Shown: in pieces, positions 8,053 to 15,712 of the stretch
Numbering within the stretch: the stretch's first letter is position 1
Layout: each line of letters starts with the position of its first letter
Assembly: GCA_040223615.1 (NCBI GenBank)
Contig: JAVKFY010000075.1
Coordinates: 1-22,058 of the forward strand
Source: JAVKFY01 sp040223615
GTDB taxonomy: Bacteria; Pseudomonadota; Alphaproteobacteria; GCA-2731375
Direction of reading: 5' to 3'
DNA length: 22,058 nt
Notes under the pieces: generated by a model
Told to the model about the DNA's origin: nothing
The model's input: the letters and a program-made list of their open reading frames with translations, nothing else
Databases searched by the model: none
Position numbers and translations under genes: made by a program

Positions 8053-8420
8053 GTGCGCGTCTCCAGCGGTGAACGTTGTCGCGGCGTTGTGCGCGCGCAG
8101 TGGTTGGGGAAGACGCGGGACTGGCTGAGGCCCGGACCGACGCCGATCTCGTTGCAGAAGTTGCGGAAGGCCAGCGCCGTTTCCGCCTCGTCCTGGCGGA
8201 AACCGACGGTCACCGCGTCCGAATTGCGCCGTCCGCGGGTGCCGGGCAGCAGGGCGGGCACGCGATGATGGTCGGCCAGCCATGCCTCCAGCACGTGCAG
8301 CAGCAGGCCGCGCTTGCGGTCGCTGAAGCCGCCGTGATTGTCCGCCGGCGGCAGCGCCACGGTGATCAGCAGCCAGCCGTCGTCGCCCGGCTCAGCCCAT
8401 TCATTGTCGATCCCAGCCAT
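8049..8420 (-). CDS. Small protein of unknown function, first gene of the minus operon
   Basis: This 123-residue protein was not recognised. It begins with an acidic, Trp-containing segment (NEWAEPGDDGWLLITVALPP), has a helical middle (GLLLHVLEAWLADHH), a VTVGFRQDEAETALAFRNF segment and a basic, disordered-looking C-terminus. No membrane helix or metal-binding cysteine cluster is visible. ATG at 8420 is preferred; a TTG at 8429 would add three residues. Neither has a clear ribosome binding site. Its reality is supported by the 4-base GTGA overlap with the amidohydrolase start and by its place next to the divergent promoter. An opposite-strand frame covers the same stretch but looks like a shadow. 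It might be a small accessory subunit; this is inference. Confidence 0.6.
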   Translation of the reverse strand: MAGIDNEWAEPGDDGWLLITVALPPADNHGGFSDRKRGLLLHVLEAWLADHHRVPALLPGTRGRRNSDAVTVGFRQDEAETALAFRNFCNEIGVGPGLSQSRVFPNHCARTTPRQRSPLETRT

Positions 8421-8473
8421 TACGGGCAAGATACCGGTCCGGCGGCAGCCTGAGAAGCCGGTCGAGAGGGTGT
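8421..8473. promoter_or_regulatory. Divergent promoter region between the two operons
   Basis: Only 53 bp separate the start codons of the two divergent operons, so promoters and any operator must lie here or reach into the first codons. GAGAGGG at 8464-8470 is a plausible ribosome binding site for hyuA1. A weak plus-strand sigma-70-like pair is TTGTCG (8404-8409) and AAGATA (8428-8433), 18 bases apart. ACCGGT (8433-8438) is a short palindrome. No recognisable operator was found. Confidence 0.4.
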
Positions 8474-10771
8474 ATGAACGACAAGTCCGAGAGTCTCACC
8501 GGTTGGTACAACGCGCAGTTGGCCGAACTGGAAACGCGGATGCGCCAGATGGAGGAGCGGCTCGGCGGTCCGGTCCGCGATTTGCGCCGTCCGGCGCCGG
8601 CGCCTGAATCTCGCCGCGAGGCGCCGAAACCGGAAGCCCGCCGCGAAGCGCCACCGCCCAGCAGCCGCCCACGGTCGGTAACGTCGGAGCGTCCGGCACG
8701 GCGCGGACCAACCGGCACCGGCTGGCGTCTCGGCGTCGATGTCGGCGGCACCTTCACCGACCTGTTGCTGATCGACGAGAAGACCGGGCAGCCGTACACC
8801 GCGAAAGTTCCCTCTACGCCGCAGGACAGTTCCATCGGCGTGCTGAACGGCATCGAGAAGATCTGCGGCCAGGCCGGAATCGACCCGGCACAGATCACCC
8901 ACGTGATGCACGGCACCACGGTGGCGACCAACACGGTGCTGACCGGCTCCGGCGCGCTGGTCGGGCTGGTCACCACCAAGGGCTACAAGCAGGTGCTGCA
9001 GATCGCGCGCTCCTACGTGCCGGGCGGCCTGGGCGGCTGGGTGATCTTCAACAAGACCGATCCGCTGGCGCCGCTGGAACTCACCATCGAGGCCGACGAG
9101 CGCATGAGCGCCAAGGGCGAGGTCGTCGAGCCGTTGAACGAACGCAAGCTGCGCGACGACCTGGCCAAGCTGCGCGACGGCGGCATCCAGGCACTGACCG
9201 TCTCGCTGATGAACGCCTACACCAACGGCAAGCACGAGCAACAGGTGCGCCGCGTCGCCGAGGACGTGCTGCCGAACGTGCCGGTCAGCATCTCGTCGGA
9301 AGTTGTGCCCGAGATGTACGAGTACGAGCGCACCGAGACCACGGTGGTGAACAGCTACATCCGCCCGGTGGTATCGCGCTACGTGGAGAGCCTGCAACGC
9401 GAGTTGAACGAGCGCATGCAGGGCGTGCAGCTTCACATCCTGCGCTCCGACGGCGGCCTGGCCTCGGCCGACGCGTCGAAGGCGGCGCCGGTCAACCTGC
9501 TGATGAGCGGGCCGGCCGGTGGCGTTTCGGGCGCGATCTGGATCGCCAAGCAGGGCGGCTTTTCCGACCTGCTGACCTTCGACATGGGCGGCACCTCGAC
9601 CGACGTGGCGCTGATCCAGAACGGCGTCGCCCAGACCCGGCGCGAGACCCGCGTCGCCGACGTGACCGTGCGCGCCAGTTCCATCGACGTGCGCACGGTC
9701 GGCGCCGGCGGCGGCTCCATCGCCTATGTCCCCGAACTCACCAAGGCACTGCGCGTCGGCCCGCAGTCGGCCGGCGCCGAGCCCGGCCCCGCCGCCTACA
9801 TGAAAGGCGGTACCGAGCCGACGGTGACCGACGCCAACGTTGTGCTGGGCTATCTGCCGGCCGACGCCAAGCTGGGCGGCGACATGGTGATCGATCGCGC
9901 CGCCGCGGAGACCGCCGTCGGCAAGGTCGCTCAGGCCATCGGCCTGCCGCTGAAGCAGGCGGCCGAAGGTATCTACAACATCGTCAACGAGAACATGTTC
10001 GGCGCCCTGCGCCTGGTCTCGGTCGAGCAGGGCTACGACCCGCGCGACTTCGCGCTGGTCGGCTTCGGCGGCGCCGGGCCGCTGCACGCCAACGCGCTGG
10101 GCCGGCTGATGGGCTCCTGGCCGGTGATCGTGCCGCCGGGACCGGGCGTCCTCTGTGCATACGGAGATGCCACGACCCGGGTGCGCGACGAGGCCGGTCG
10201 CACCTTCGTGCGGCGCTTCGACGAGACCAGCGACTCAGAAGTGCTGCGCATGCTGGAGGAACTCGCCGAGCAGGCAGCCGAGACGCTGAACAACGAGGGC
10301 GTGCCGCGCAACCAGCAGGAAGTGCTCTACCAGATCGACCTGCGCTACGCCGGGCAGGGCATGCGGCTGACCGTCGACGTGGCGCCAGATGATTTTCGTT
10401 CCGGCGGCCTGGCGGCGGTGGCGCGCCAGTTCGATGCGGTGCACGAGCAGCTCTTCACCTTCGCGCTGGACACCATGCACGAGCTCTACAACCTGCGCGC
10501 CGTGGTCCAGGGCCAGGACGCGGCGGCACAGGCCATGCCGGTGCCGCGCGGCGGCGGCGACGGCAGCCGCGCGGTGTACCAGGAGACCCAGGTCTTCGTG
10601 GACGGCCGGGACCGGCCGGCGAAGCTCTACGACCGCTCAAAGCTCGGCGCCGGCGACCGTGTCGTCGGCCCGGCGATCGTGACCGAGATGGACAGCACCA
10701 CGCTGATCCTGCCCGACCATGCCGGCGAGGTGGACGCCGTCGGCAATATCCTGATCCGTCCGACCAAGTAG
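8474..10771 (+). CDS. hyuA: Hydantoinase A/oxoprolinase family ATPase subunit 1, with N-terminal extension
   Basis: This 765-residue protein has the HyuA fold (acetate-kinase/actin-type ATPase) that phosphorylates its substrate in ATP-dependent hydantoinases, oxoprolinases and acetone/acetophenone carboxylases. Family motifs are DVGGTFTD (89-96), HGTTVATNTVL (146-156), LMSGPAGG (343-350), DMGGTSTD (370-377) and GAGGGSIAYVP (410-420). The first ~85 residues are extra: a likely amphipathic or coiled-coil helix (about 10-32), then a linker rich in Pro, Arg, Glu and Ala (about 38-82). The ATG at 8474 has GAGAGGG just upstream. It opens the plus operon and is paired with hyuB1, 17 bases downstream. 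Substrate is unknown; a cyclic ureide or imide is suggested by the amidase genes that follow. Confidence 0.92.
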   Translation: MNDKSESLTGWYNAQLAELETRMRQMEERLGGPVRDLRRPAPAPESRREAPKPEARREAPPPSSRPRSVTSERPARRGPTGTGWRLGVDVGGTFTDLLLIDEKTGQPYTAKVPSTPQDSSIGVLNGIEKICGQAGIDPAQITHVMHGTTVATNTVLTGSGALVGLVTTKGYKQVLQIARSYVPGGLGGWVIFNKTDPLAPLELTIEADERMSAKGEVVEPLNERKLRDDLAKLRDGGIQALTVSLMNAYTNGKHEQQVRRVAEDVLPNVPVSISSEVVPEMYEYERTETTVVNSYIRPVVSRYVESLQRELNERMQGVQLHILRSDGGLASADASKAAPVNLLMSGPAGGVSGAIWIAKQGGFSDLLTFDMGGTSTDVALIQNGVAQTRRETRVADVTVRASSIDVRTVGAGGGSIAYVPELTKALRVGPQSAGAEPGPAAYMKGGTEPTVTDANVVLGYLPADAKLGGDMVIDRAAAETAVGKVAQAIGLPLKQAAEGIYNIVNENMFGALRLVSVEQGYDPRDFALVGFGGAGPLHANALGRLMGSWPVIVPPGPGVLCAYGDATTRVRDEAGRTFVRRFDETSDSEVLRMLEELAEQAAETLNNEGVPRNQQEVLYQIDLRYAGQGMRLTVDVAPDDFRSGGLAAVARQFDAVHEQLFTFALDTMHELYNLRAVVQGQDAAAQAMPVPRGGGDGSRAVYQETQVFVDGRDRPAKLYDRSKLGAGDRVVGPAIVTEMDSTTLILPDHAGEVDAVGNILIRPTK

Positions 10772-10788
10772 CTAGGAGTCGGAAGCGC

Positions 10789-12678
10789 ATGCCCGCGACA
10801 GTCATCCAGACCAACCAGACGCCGTTCAAGAAGATCGACCTCGATCCGATCACGCTCGACATCATCGAGAACGCGCTGCGCAACGCGCGCACCGAAATGG
10901 ACGCGGTGCTGTTCCGCACCGCCATGTCGCCCGGCATCCGCGAACAGCACGATGCCTTCCCGATGATCGCCAACAACGACGGCAAGATGGTGGTCGGCCA
11001 GTTCGGCTCGTTCTTCCACGGATTCCAGGAGGGCTATGACGGCGAGATCGAGGAAGGCGACATCTTCCTGACCAACGATCCTTATTCCTGCCGCGGCGCG
11101 ATCAGCCACCTGAACGACTGGCTGACCATGATGCCGATCTACATCGACGGCCGCATGGTCGCCTGGGCGGCGATGTTCGGCCACATGACCGATATCGGCG
11201 GCAAGGTGCCGGGCAGCCTGCCGACCGACGCGGCGCAGTTGTTCGAGGAAGGCATCCAGGTGCCGCCGACGAAGATCTACCGTGGCGGCAAGCTGAACAC
11301 CGAGATCCTGGAACTGATTCTGCGCAACTGCCGCCTGCCGGATTGGAACCGGTCCGACTTCAACGCCATCATCGCCGCGCTGCGCCTGGCCGAGCGCCGG
11401 GTGCGCGAGATTTGCGACCGCTTCGGCGTCGATACCTTCATCTCCGCCATGGACGAGATGCTGGACCGCAACAAGCGGGCCATGGGCTCGATCCTGCAGA
11501 TGGTGATCCCGGAGAAGAAGCAGTATTTCGAGGATTACATCGACGACGACGGCGTCGGCATGGGCCCCTACAAGATCGCCTGCACCATGTGGCGCGAGGG
11601 CGACATGGCGATCTTCGACTTCGAGGGCACCGACCCGCAGTCGATCAGCTCGGTGAACTTTCTCCTCAACGAGGAGATGTTCAAGATGTTCCTGGGCGCC
11701 TTCTTCATCAACCTGTTCGACCCGCAGATCCTGTTCAACGACGGCTTCTACGACCTGGTCGAGGTACGAATACCGCGCGGCACCATCCTCAAACCCATAC
11801 GGCCGGCGGCGCTCAGCTGCCGCACCCACCTGCTCGGCCGCATCTTCGACATCATGAGCGGGCTGCTGGGGCAGGGCTCGCCGGACGCGCTGGCCGCCGC
11901 CGGCTTCTCCGACAGCCCGCATTTCATGTATTCCGGCTACGACAGCAACGGCGAGTGGTACCAGCTCTACCAGATCGGCTTTGGCGGCATTCCCGGCCGG
12001 CCGGTGGGCGACGGCCCCGACGGGCACTCGCTATGGCCGGCTTTCACGAATGTTCCCAATGAATTTTTGGAGGCATATTTTCCGCTGCGCATCGTGCAGT
12101 ACGAGACCATCGCCGATTCAGGCGGCGCCGGGCTGCATCGCGGCGGCAACGGCCTGTCGATGGGCTACCAGTTCCTGGAGCCGGGCGAGATCTCGATCCA
12201 TGACGACCGCTGGCTGACCCACCCCTGGGGCGTGAACGGCGGTTTGCCGGGCGAGCGCTCCAACAAGCTCATGGTCCGCGCCGACGGGTCGCAGGAGTGG
12301 ATGGTTTCGAAGTGCGACCGGGTGAAGGTCGAGGCCGGCGACACGCTCTACTTCAACACCTGGGGCGGTGGTGGCTGGGGCGATCCGCTGAAGCGTCCGC
12401 CGGAGAAGGTGGCGCTGGATACCAGCCGCGGCCTGGTCACGGCCGACGGTGCGCGCCGCTATGGCGTGGTGCTGCGGGCCGACGGCTCGGTCGATGAGGG
12501 CGCCACCAGCAGCCTGCGCGCGGAGATGGACCGGGCGCGCGGCGAGATCCGTCTGTTCGACTTCGGCGGCACGGTGGAGGAGCTGAAGGCGCGCTGCAAG
12601 GCCGACACGCACCTCGACCCGCCCTCGACGCCGGTGTTCCAGAAGTGGATGACGCGGCCGGCGCAGGCGGCGGAATAG
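10789..12678 (+). CDS. hyuB: Hydantoinase B/oxoprolinase family subunit 1
   Basis: This 629-residue protein is the HyuB partner of the preceding HyuA; in studied relatives this subunit holds the metal site that completes ring opening or carboxylation. Conserved segments are DPITLDIIENAL (19-30), FLTNDPYS (93-100), SHLNDW (106-111) and GHMTDIGG (131-138), whose His and Asp residues suit metal binding. ALSCRTHLLGR and DSGGAGLHRGG lie further on, and GGGGWGDPLKRP is the typical C-terminal glycine loop. The start is supported by AGGAG (10774-10778) ten bases upstream. Two stretches (11761-11805 and about 12040-12085) use more A/T-ending codons than the rest while encoding conserved family sequence. 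It forms a cistron pair with hyuA1 and probably acts as a complex in the cytoplasm. Confidence 0.92.
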   Translation: MPATVIQTNQTPFKKIDLDPITLDIIENALRNARTEMDAVLFRTAMSPGIREQHDAFPMIANNDGKMVVGQFGSFFHGFQEGYDGEIEEGDIFLTNDPYSCRGAISHLNDWLTMMPIYIDGRMVAWAAMFGHMTDIGGKVPGSLPTDAAQLFEEGIQVPPTKIYRGGKLNTEILELILRNCRLPDWNRSDFNAIIAALRLAERRVREICDRFGVDTFISAMDEMLDRNKRAMGSILQMVIPEKKQYFEDYIDDDGVGMGPYKIACTMWREGDMAIFDFEGTDPQSISSVNFLLNEEMFKMFLGAFFINLFDPQILFNDGFYDLVEVRIPRGTILKPIRPAALSCRTHLLGRIFDIMSGLLGQGSPDALAAAGFSDSPHFMYSGYDSNGEWYQLYQIGFGGIPGRPVGDGPDGHSLWPAFTNVPNEFLEAYFPLRIVQYETIADSGGAGLHRGGNGLSMGYQFLEPGEISIHDDRWLTHPWGVNGGLPGERSNKLMVRADGSQEWMVSKCDRVKVEAGDTLYFNTWGGGGWGDPLKRPPEKVALDTSRGLVTADGARRYGVVLRADGSVDEGATSSLRAEMDRARGEIRLFDFGGTVEELKARCKADTHLDPPSTPVFQKWMTRPAQAAE

Positions 12679-12681
12679 CGC

Positions 12682-13332
12682 ATGAGCGAAGAATCCGGGG
12701 CGGAAACGCTGGACGACAACTACGCGCGCGCCGGCTACCACAACCGGATCGGCTTTGGCGAACGGCCGGCGCTGATCCTGGTCGACTTCGTGGAGGCCTA
12801 TTTCGAACCGACCTCGCCGCTCTACGCCGAGGTCGACGACGCGCTGGCCTCGGCCTTGCGCGTGCTGGCGGCGGCGCGGGCGGCGCGTATCCCGGTGATC
12901 TATACCAACGTCGTCTACCACCCCGGCGGTCTGGACGGCGGCATCTTCTACCGCAAGGTGCCGGCGCTGAAGTCGTTCGAGAAGGGCAACCCACTGGGCA
13001 ACTGGCCCGAGGGCATGGCACCGATCGACGGTGAGCTGGTGATCTCCAAGCAATACCCGTCGGCCTTCTACGGCACATCGCTGGCCGCGACCCTGACCTC
13101 GCTGAAGGTCGACACGCTGATTCTCACCGGCCTGACCACCTCGGGCTGCGTGCGTGCCACCTGCGTCGACACCTGCTCCAGCGGCTTCATCCCGATCGTG
13201 GTGCGCGAGGCCTGCGGCGACCGCGCCGAGGGTCCGCACGAAGCCAACCTGTTCGACATGAACGCCAAGTACGCCGACGTGGTGGCTGAGACCGAGGCCG
13301 TCGACTACCTGAAACGGCTGCACAACCGATGA
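12682..13332 (+). CDS. Isochorismatase-like cysteine hydrolase 1 (N-carbamoylsarcosine amidase-like)
   Basis: This 216-residue protein has the isochorismatase-like fold used by N-carbamoylsarcosine amidase, maleamate amidase and nicotinamidase. The cysteine-hydrolase triad is intact: Asp35 (LILVDF), Lys123 (ISKQYPSAFYG) and Cys156 (TTSGCVRAT). The cis-peptide region before the Cys is normal. In creatinine breakdown the family member removes the carbamoyl group from N-carbamoylsarcosine, directly after a HyuA/HyuB-type N-methylhydantoinase, so the position after hyuB1 suits a carbamoyl or amide hydrolase. The start lies 3 bases after hyuB1 with only a weak ribosome binding site, which suggests coupling. 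Its stop overlaps the next gene (ATGA). The exact substrate is unknown. Confidence 0.9.
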   Translation: MSEESGAETLDDNYARAGYHNRIGFGERPALILVDFVEAYFEPTSPLYAEVDDALASALRVLAAARAARIPVIYTNVVYHPGGLDGGIFYRKVPALKSFEKGNPLGNWPEGMAPIDGELVISKQYPSAFYGTSLAATLTSLKVDTLILTGLTTSGCVRATCVDTCSSGFIPIVVREACGDRAEGPHEANLFDMNAKYADVVAETEAVDYLKRLHNR

Positions 13333-14057
13333 CCGAACGCCGTTGCGAGACCACCAACGGGGCAGTGCCGGCCGCTGTGCTGAAGGCCGACGTGTCGAAT
13401 CTTCTCGACACGCTGGCCACCGGCGCGGTCGGGATCGTGCCGCTGGACGTCGCCTATGCGGTGCTGGCGGCGAAGGAAGCCGGCATCCGGCGCATCTTCG
13501 ACGCCAAGCAGCGCAGCTACGAAAAGCCCTCGGGCATGTTCGGCAATGCCGCGATGTGCCACGCGCTGCACGTCATGGACGACGCCAAGCATGCCATGGT
13601 CGACGAGCTGATCGCGGAGGAGAAGGTACCTTTTTCGGTCGTCGCACCTTTTCGGCGCGATCACGATATTCTCGAGTCTGTAGAGCCGTTTGTTCTCGAA
13701 TCTTCAACCAAGTCCGGAACATTGGACATGCTGCTGAACGCCGGCCAGATGCACGACGAGATCGCGGCCCAGGCGATGGCGCGCGGCATGCCGGTGTTCG
13801 GCTCCTCGGCCAACACCTCGCTGGCCGGCTCGAAGTACAACCTCGCCGATATCGAAGCGCCGGTACGCGAGGCGGCGAGCATCGCCTTCGACTACGGCAC
13901 CTCGAAATACGCCAACCCGGACGGGCGCTCCTCGACCATCGTCGATTTTCGCGACTTCACCGTGGTCCGCGTCGGCGTCTGCTTCGACCGGTTGCGCACG
14001 GCGTTCCGCGACCGCTTCGACATCACCCTCAAGACCGCTTCGGGAGAGGCAGCATGA
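13329..14057 (+). CDS. YrdC/Sua5-like domain protein in a carbamoyl-hydrolase operon
   Basis: This 242-residue protein resembles the YrdC/Sua5/YciO fold. IVPLDVAYAVLAA (36-48) corresponds to the PTDTxYGL strand, RIFDAKQRSYEKPSG (55-69) to the KxR...P nucleotide-binding segment, GSSANTSLAG (158-167) to the SAN motif, and SSTIVDF (201-207) to the STVVD strand. Known relatives make threonylcarbamoyl-AMP for tRNA (Sua5/TsaC) or handle carbamoyl-adenylate (HypF, TobZ). The sequence is divergent from housekeeping Sua5 and lacks the Sua5 C-terminal domain. Its ATG overlaps the previous stop, and its stop overlaps the next ATG (both ATGA), so it is made together with two cysteine hydrolases. A role in carbamoyl or N-carboxy chemistry is inference. 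Codons in 13622-13735 are unusually AT-rich. Confidence 0.75.
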   Translation: MTERRCETTNGAVPAAVLKADVSNLLDTLATGAVGIVPLDVAYAVLAAKEAGIRRIFDAKQRSYEKPSGMFGNAAMCHALHVMDDAKHAMVDELIAEEKVPFSVVAPFRRDHDILESVEPFVLESSTKSGTLDMLLNAGQMHDEIAAQAMARGMPVFGSSANTSLAGSKYNLADIEAPVREAASIAFDYGTSKYANPDGRSSTIVDFRDFTVVRVGVCFDRLRTAFRDRFDITLKTASGEAA

Positions 14058-14689
14058 GCGACGACGTCTACAAGGCCATCGGCTTCGATTCTCACAAGAT
14101 AGGCTTCGGCGAGCGCCCCGGCATCGCCGTGGTCGACTTCCAGCGCGGCTTCACCGAACCGGAATTTCCGCTCGGCGGCCGGCCGATGGTGGTGCGCGCG
14201 GTGGAGAACACCGCCAACATGCTGGACCAGGCCCGCAAGCTGAACATCCCGGTGGCGACCTGCTACACCAGCTACACCACCGGCCGCGACGCGCCCTACT
14301 GGAAGATCCCGGCGGTGACCGACACCTTCCATCACGGCGAGGAAGCGGTCGAACTCGACCCGCGCATCTACCAGCAGGGCTACGACGCGGTCTACTGCAA
14401 GACCGGCCCGTCGATTTTCTTCCAGACCGCGATCACCCAGTTCTTCATCAAGGAGCGGGTCGACACGGTGATCGTGGCCGGCTGCAACACGTCGGGTTGC
14501 ATCCGCGCCTCGGTGATCGACGCCTTCTCCTACGGCTTTCGCGTGATCGTGCCGGAGGACTGCGTCGGCGACGTCGACGAGGGGCCGCACAATGACAACC
14601 TGCGCGACGTCGGCCGCCGCTATGCCGACGTGGTGCCGCTGACCGACGTGCTCGACTATTTCGAAGAGGTCCGCAAGCGTAACCGATGA
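14054..14689 (+). CDS. Isochorismatase-like cysteine hydrolase 2
   Basis: This 211-residue paralogue keeps the triad Asp28 (IAVVDF), Lys116 (VYCKTGPSIFF) and Cys149 (CNTSGCIRAS). It shares the lead-in IGFGERPG with hydrolase 1 (IGFGERPA), so the two descend from one subfamily, but the middle regions differ enough to expect different substrates. The SAF segment after the lysine, common in the family, is replaced by GPSIFF. The ATG at 14054 overlaps the YrdC-like stop and is preceded by GGGAGAGG (14042-14049), a strong ribosome binding site. The frame is open far upstream, but that part is the shadow of the previous gene. Its stop overlaps the next ATG. It probably hydrolyses a carbamoyl or amide intermediate of the same pathway. 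Confidence 0.9.
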   Translation: MSDDVYKAIGFDSHKIGFGERPGIAVVDFQRGFTEPEFPLGGRPMVVRAVENTANMLDQARKLNIPVATCYTSYTTGRDAPYWKIPAVTDTFHHGEEAVELDPRIYQQGYDAVYCKTGPSIFFQTAITQFFIKERVDTVIVAGCNTSGCIRASVIDAFSYGFRVIVPEDCVGDVDEGPHNDNLRDVGRRYADVVPLTDVLDYFEEVRKRNR

Positions 14690-15660
14690 AACCGGGACGC
14701 GAAGACGCCAAGGCCTTCGCCCGCGAACACTTGCGCGGCATCTGGGCCGCGACCACGACGCCGTTTAGGGACGATTTGTCGCTGGACGAGGCCGGCTACG
14801 CGCGCAACTTCGCGCACTGGATCGACGACCTCGGCATCGATGGCTTCTTCGTGTCGGGTAAGCAGGGCGAGTTCTTCGCCATGTCGGTGGCCGAGCGCAA
14901 GCGCACCTTCGAGATCGCGGTCGAGGCGTGCCGGGGCAGGGGCGGGACGATGCTGTCCTGCTCGGACCAGAATCTCGACACCGTGCTGGAGCTGGCGCGC
15001 CACGCCAGGGCGGTCGGCGGCGACTATATCGTCGTGCACAGCCCCGTCCTGCACTTCATCACCGACGTCGACGACACGCTCTATGAGTACTACCGGTACA
15101 TCTCCGAGCAGGTCGACATCCCGATCGCGATGTGGAGCCATCCGGACGCCGGCTACCTGATGTCGCCGCGGCTGTGCGCCCGCATCGCCGAGCTGCCGAA
15201 CATCGTCGCCATCAAGTACAGCGTGCCGCGCGACTTGTATGCCGAGCTCACCCGGCTGGCCGGCGACCGGCTGATCGTCTCCACCGCGTCGGAGGCGGAG
15301 TGGCTGGACAACGTCCTGGAACTTGGCTGGCAGGTCTACCTGTGCTCCACGCCGCCGTTTCTGATGCAGACCGCGACCGACCGGCGCATGCGCGAGTACA
15401 CCGACCTGGCATTCGCCGGCGAGGCCGAGGCGGCGCGCCGGGTGTCCGCCAGCCTGCAGCCGGTGCGCGACGCGCTGCACAGGACCCGGCCCGGCGGCAA
15501 GCCGCAGGCGCAGCAGAAATACTGGCAGGAAATGCTCGGCCAGGCCGGCGGCCCGGTGCGCCGGCCGCAGATGCAGCTCACCGAAACGGAGCGGGCGGCG
15601 ATCCGGGCGGCGTTCGGTGGCTGCGGCCTGGGCCGGCCGGCGACCGCGAAGGCGAGCTGA
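14686..15660 (+). CDS. DapA/NAL-family class I aldolase-like protein
   Basis: This 324-residue protein has the TIM-barrel fold of dihydrodipicolinate synthase and N-acetylneuraminate lyase, which use a Schiff-base lysine. WAATTTPF (20-27) and SGKQGEFFAMSVAER (57-71) match the family N-terminus, and IVAIKYS (173-179) supplies the Schiff-base Lys177. The catalytic Tyr in the usual PYY motif seems to be missing: VHSPVLHF (117-124) places Leu122 there. The C-terminus (about 250-324) is a long helical, charged extension. It overlaps the cysteine hydrolase 2 stop (ATGA). It may perform retro-aldol cleavage, dehydration or hydrolysis of a keto acid released by the pathway; it is unlikely to make lysine precursors in this setting. 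Confidence 0.87.
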   Translation: MKPGREDAKAFAREHLRGIWAATTTPFRDDLSLDEAGYARNFAHWIDDLGIDGFFVSGKQGEFFAMSVAERKRTFEIAVEACRGRGGTMLSCSDQNLDTVLELARHARAVGGDYIVVHSPVLHFITDVDDTLYEYYRYISEQVDIPIAMWSHPDAGYLMSPRLCARIAELPNIVAIKYSVPRDLYAELTRLAGDRLIVSTASEAEWLDNVLELGWQVYLCSTPPFLMQTATDRRMREYTDLAFAGEAEAARRVSASLQPVRDALHRTRPGGKPQAQQKYWQEMLGQAGGPVRRPQMQLTETERAAIRAAFGGCGLGRPATAKAS

Positions 15661-15712
15661 ATCCCACTGTCGGAATCGACACCTACCGAGGCGCTTGCTA
15701 ACCTCGCGAACC

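Noticed and set aside
8053..8283. N-terminal extension of the amidohydrolase frame
   Set aside because: Arg/Pro-rich sequence out of keeping with the family; the GTG at 8052 has a GGAGA site and overlaps the upstream stop.
8420..10087. Long minus-strand open frame opposite hyuA1
   Set aside because: It is the antisense of a well-supported gene; its product is rich in Gln, His, Arg, Val and Ala with no domain, as is typical of mirror frames in GC-rich DNA.
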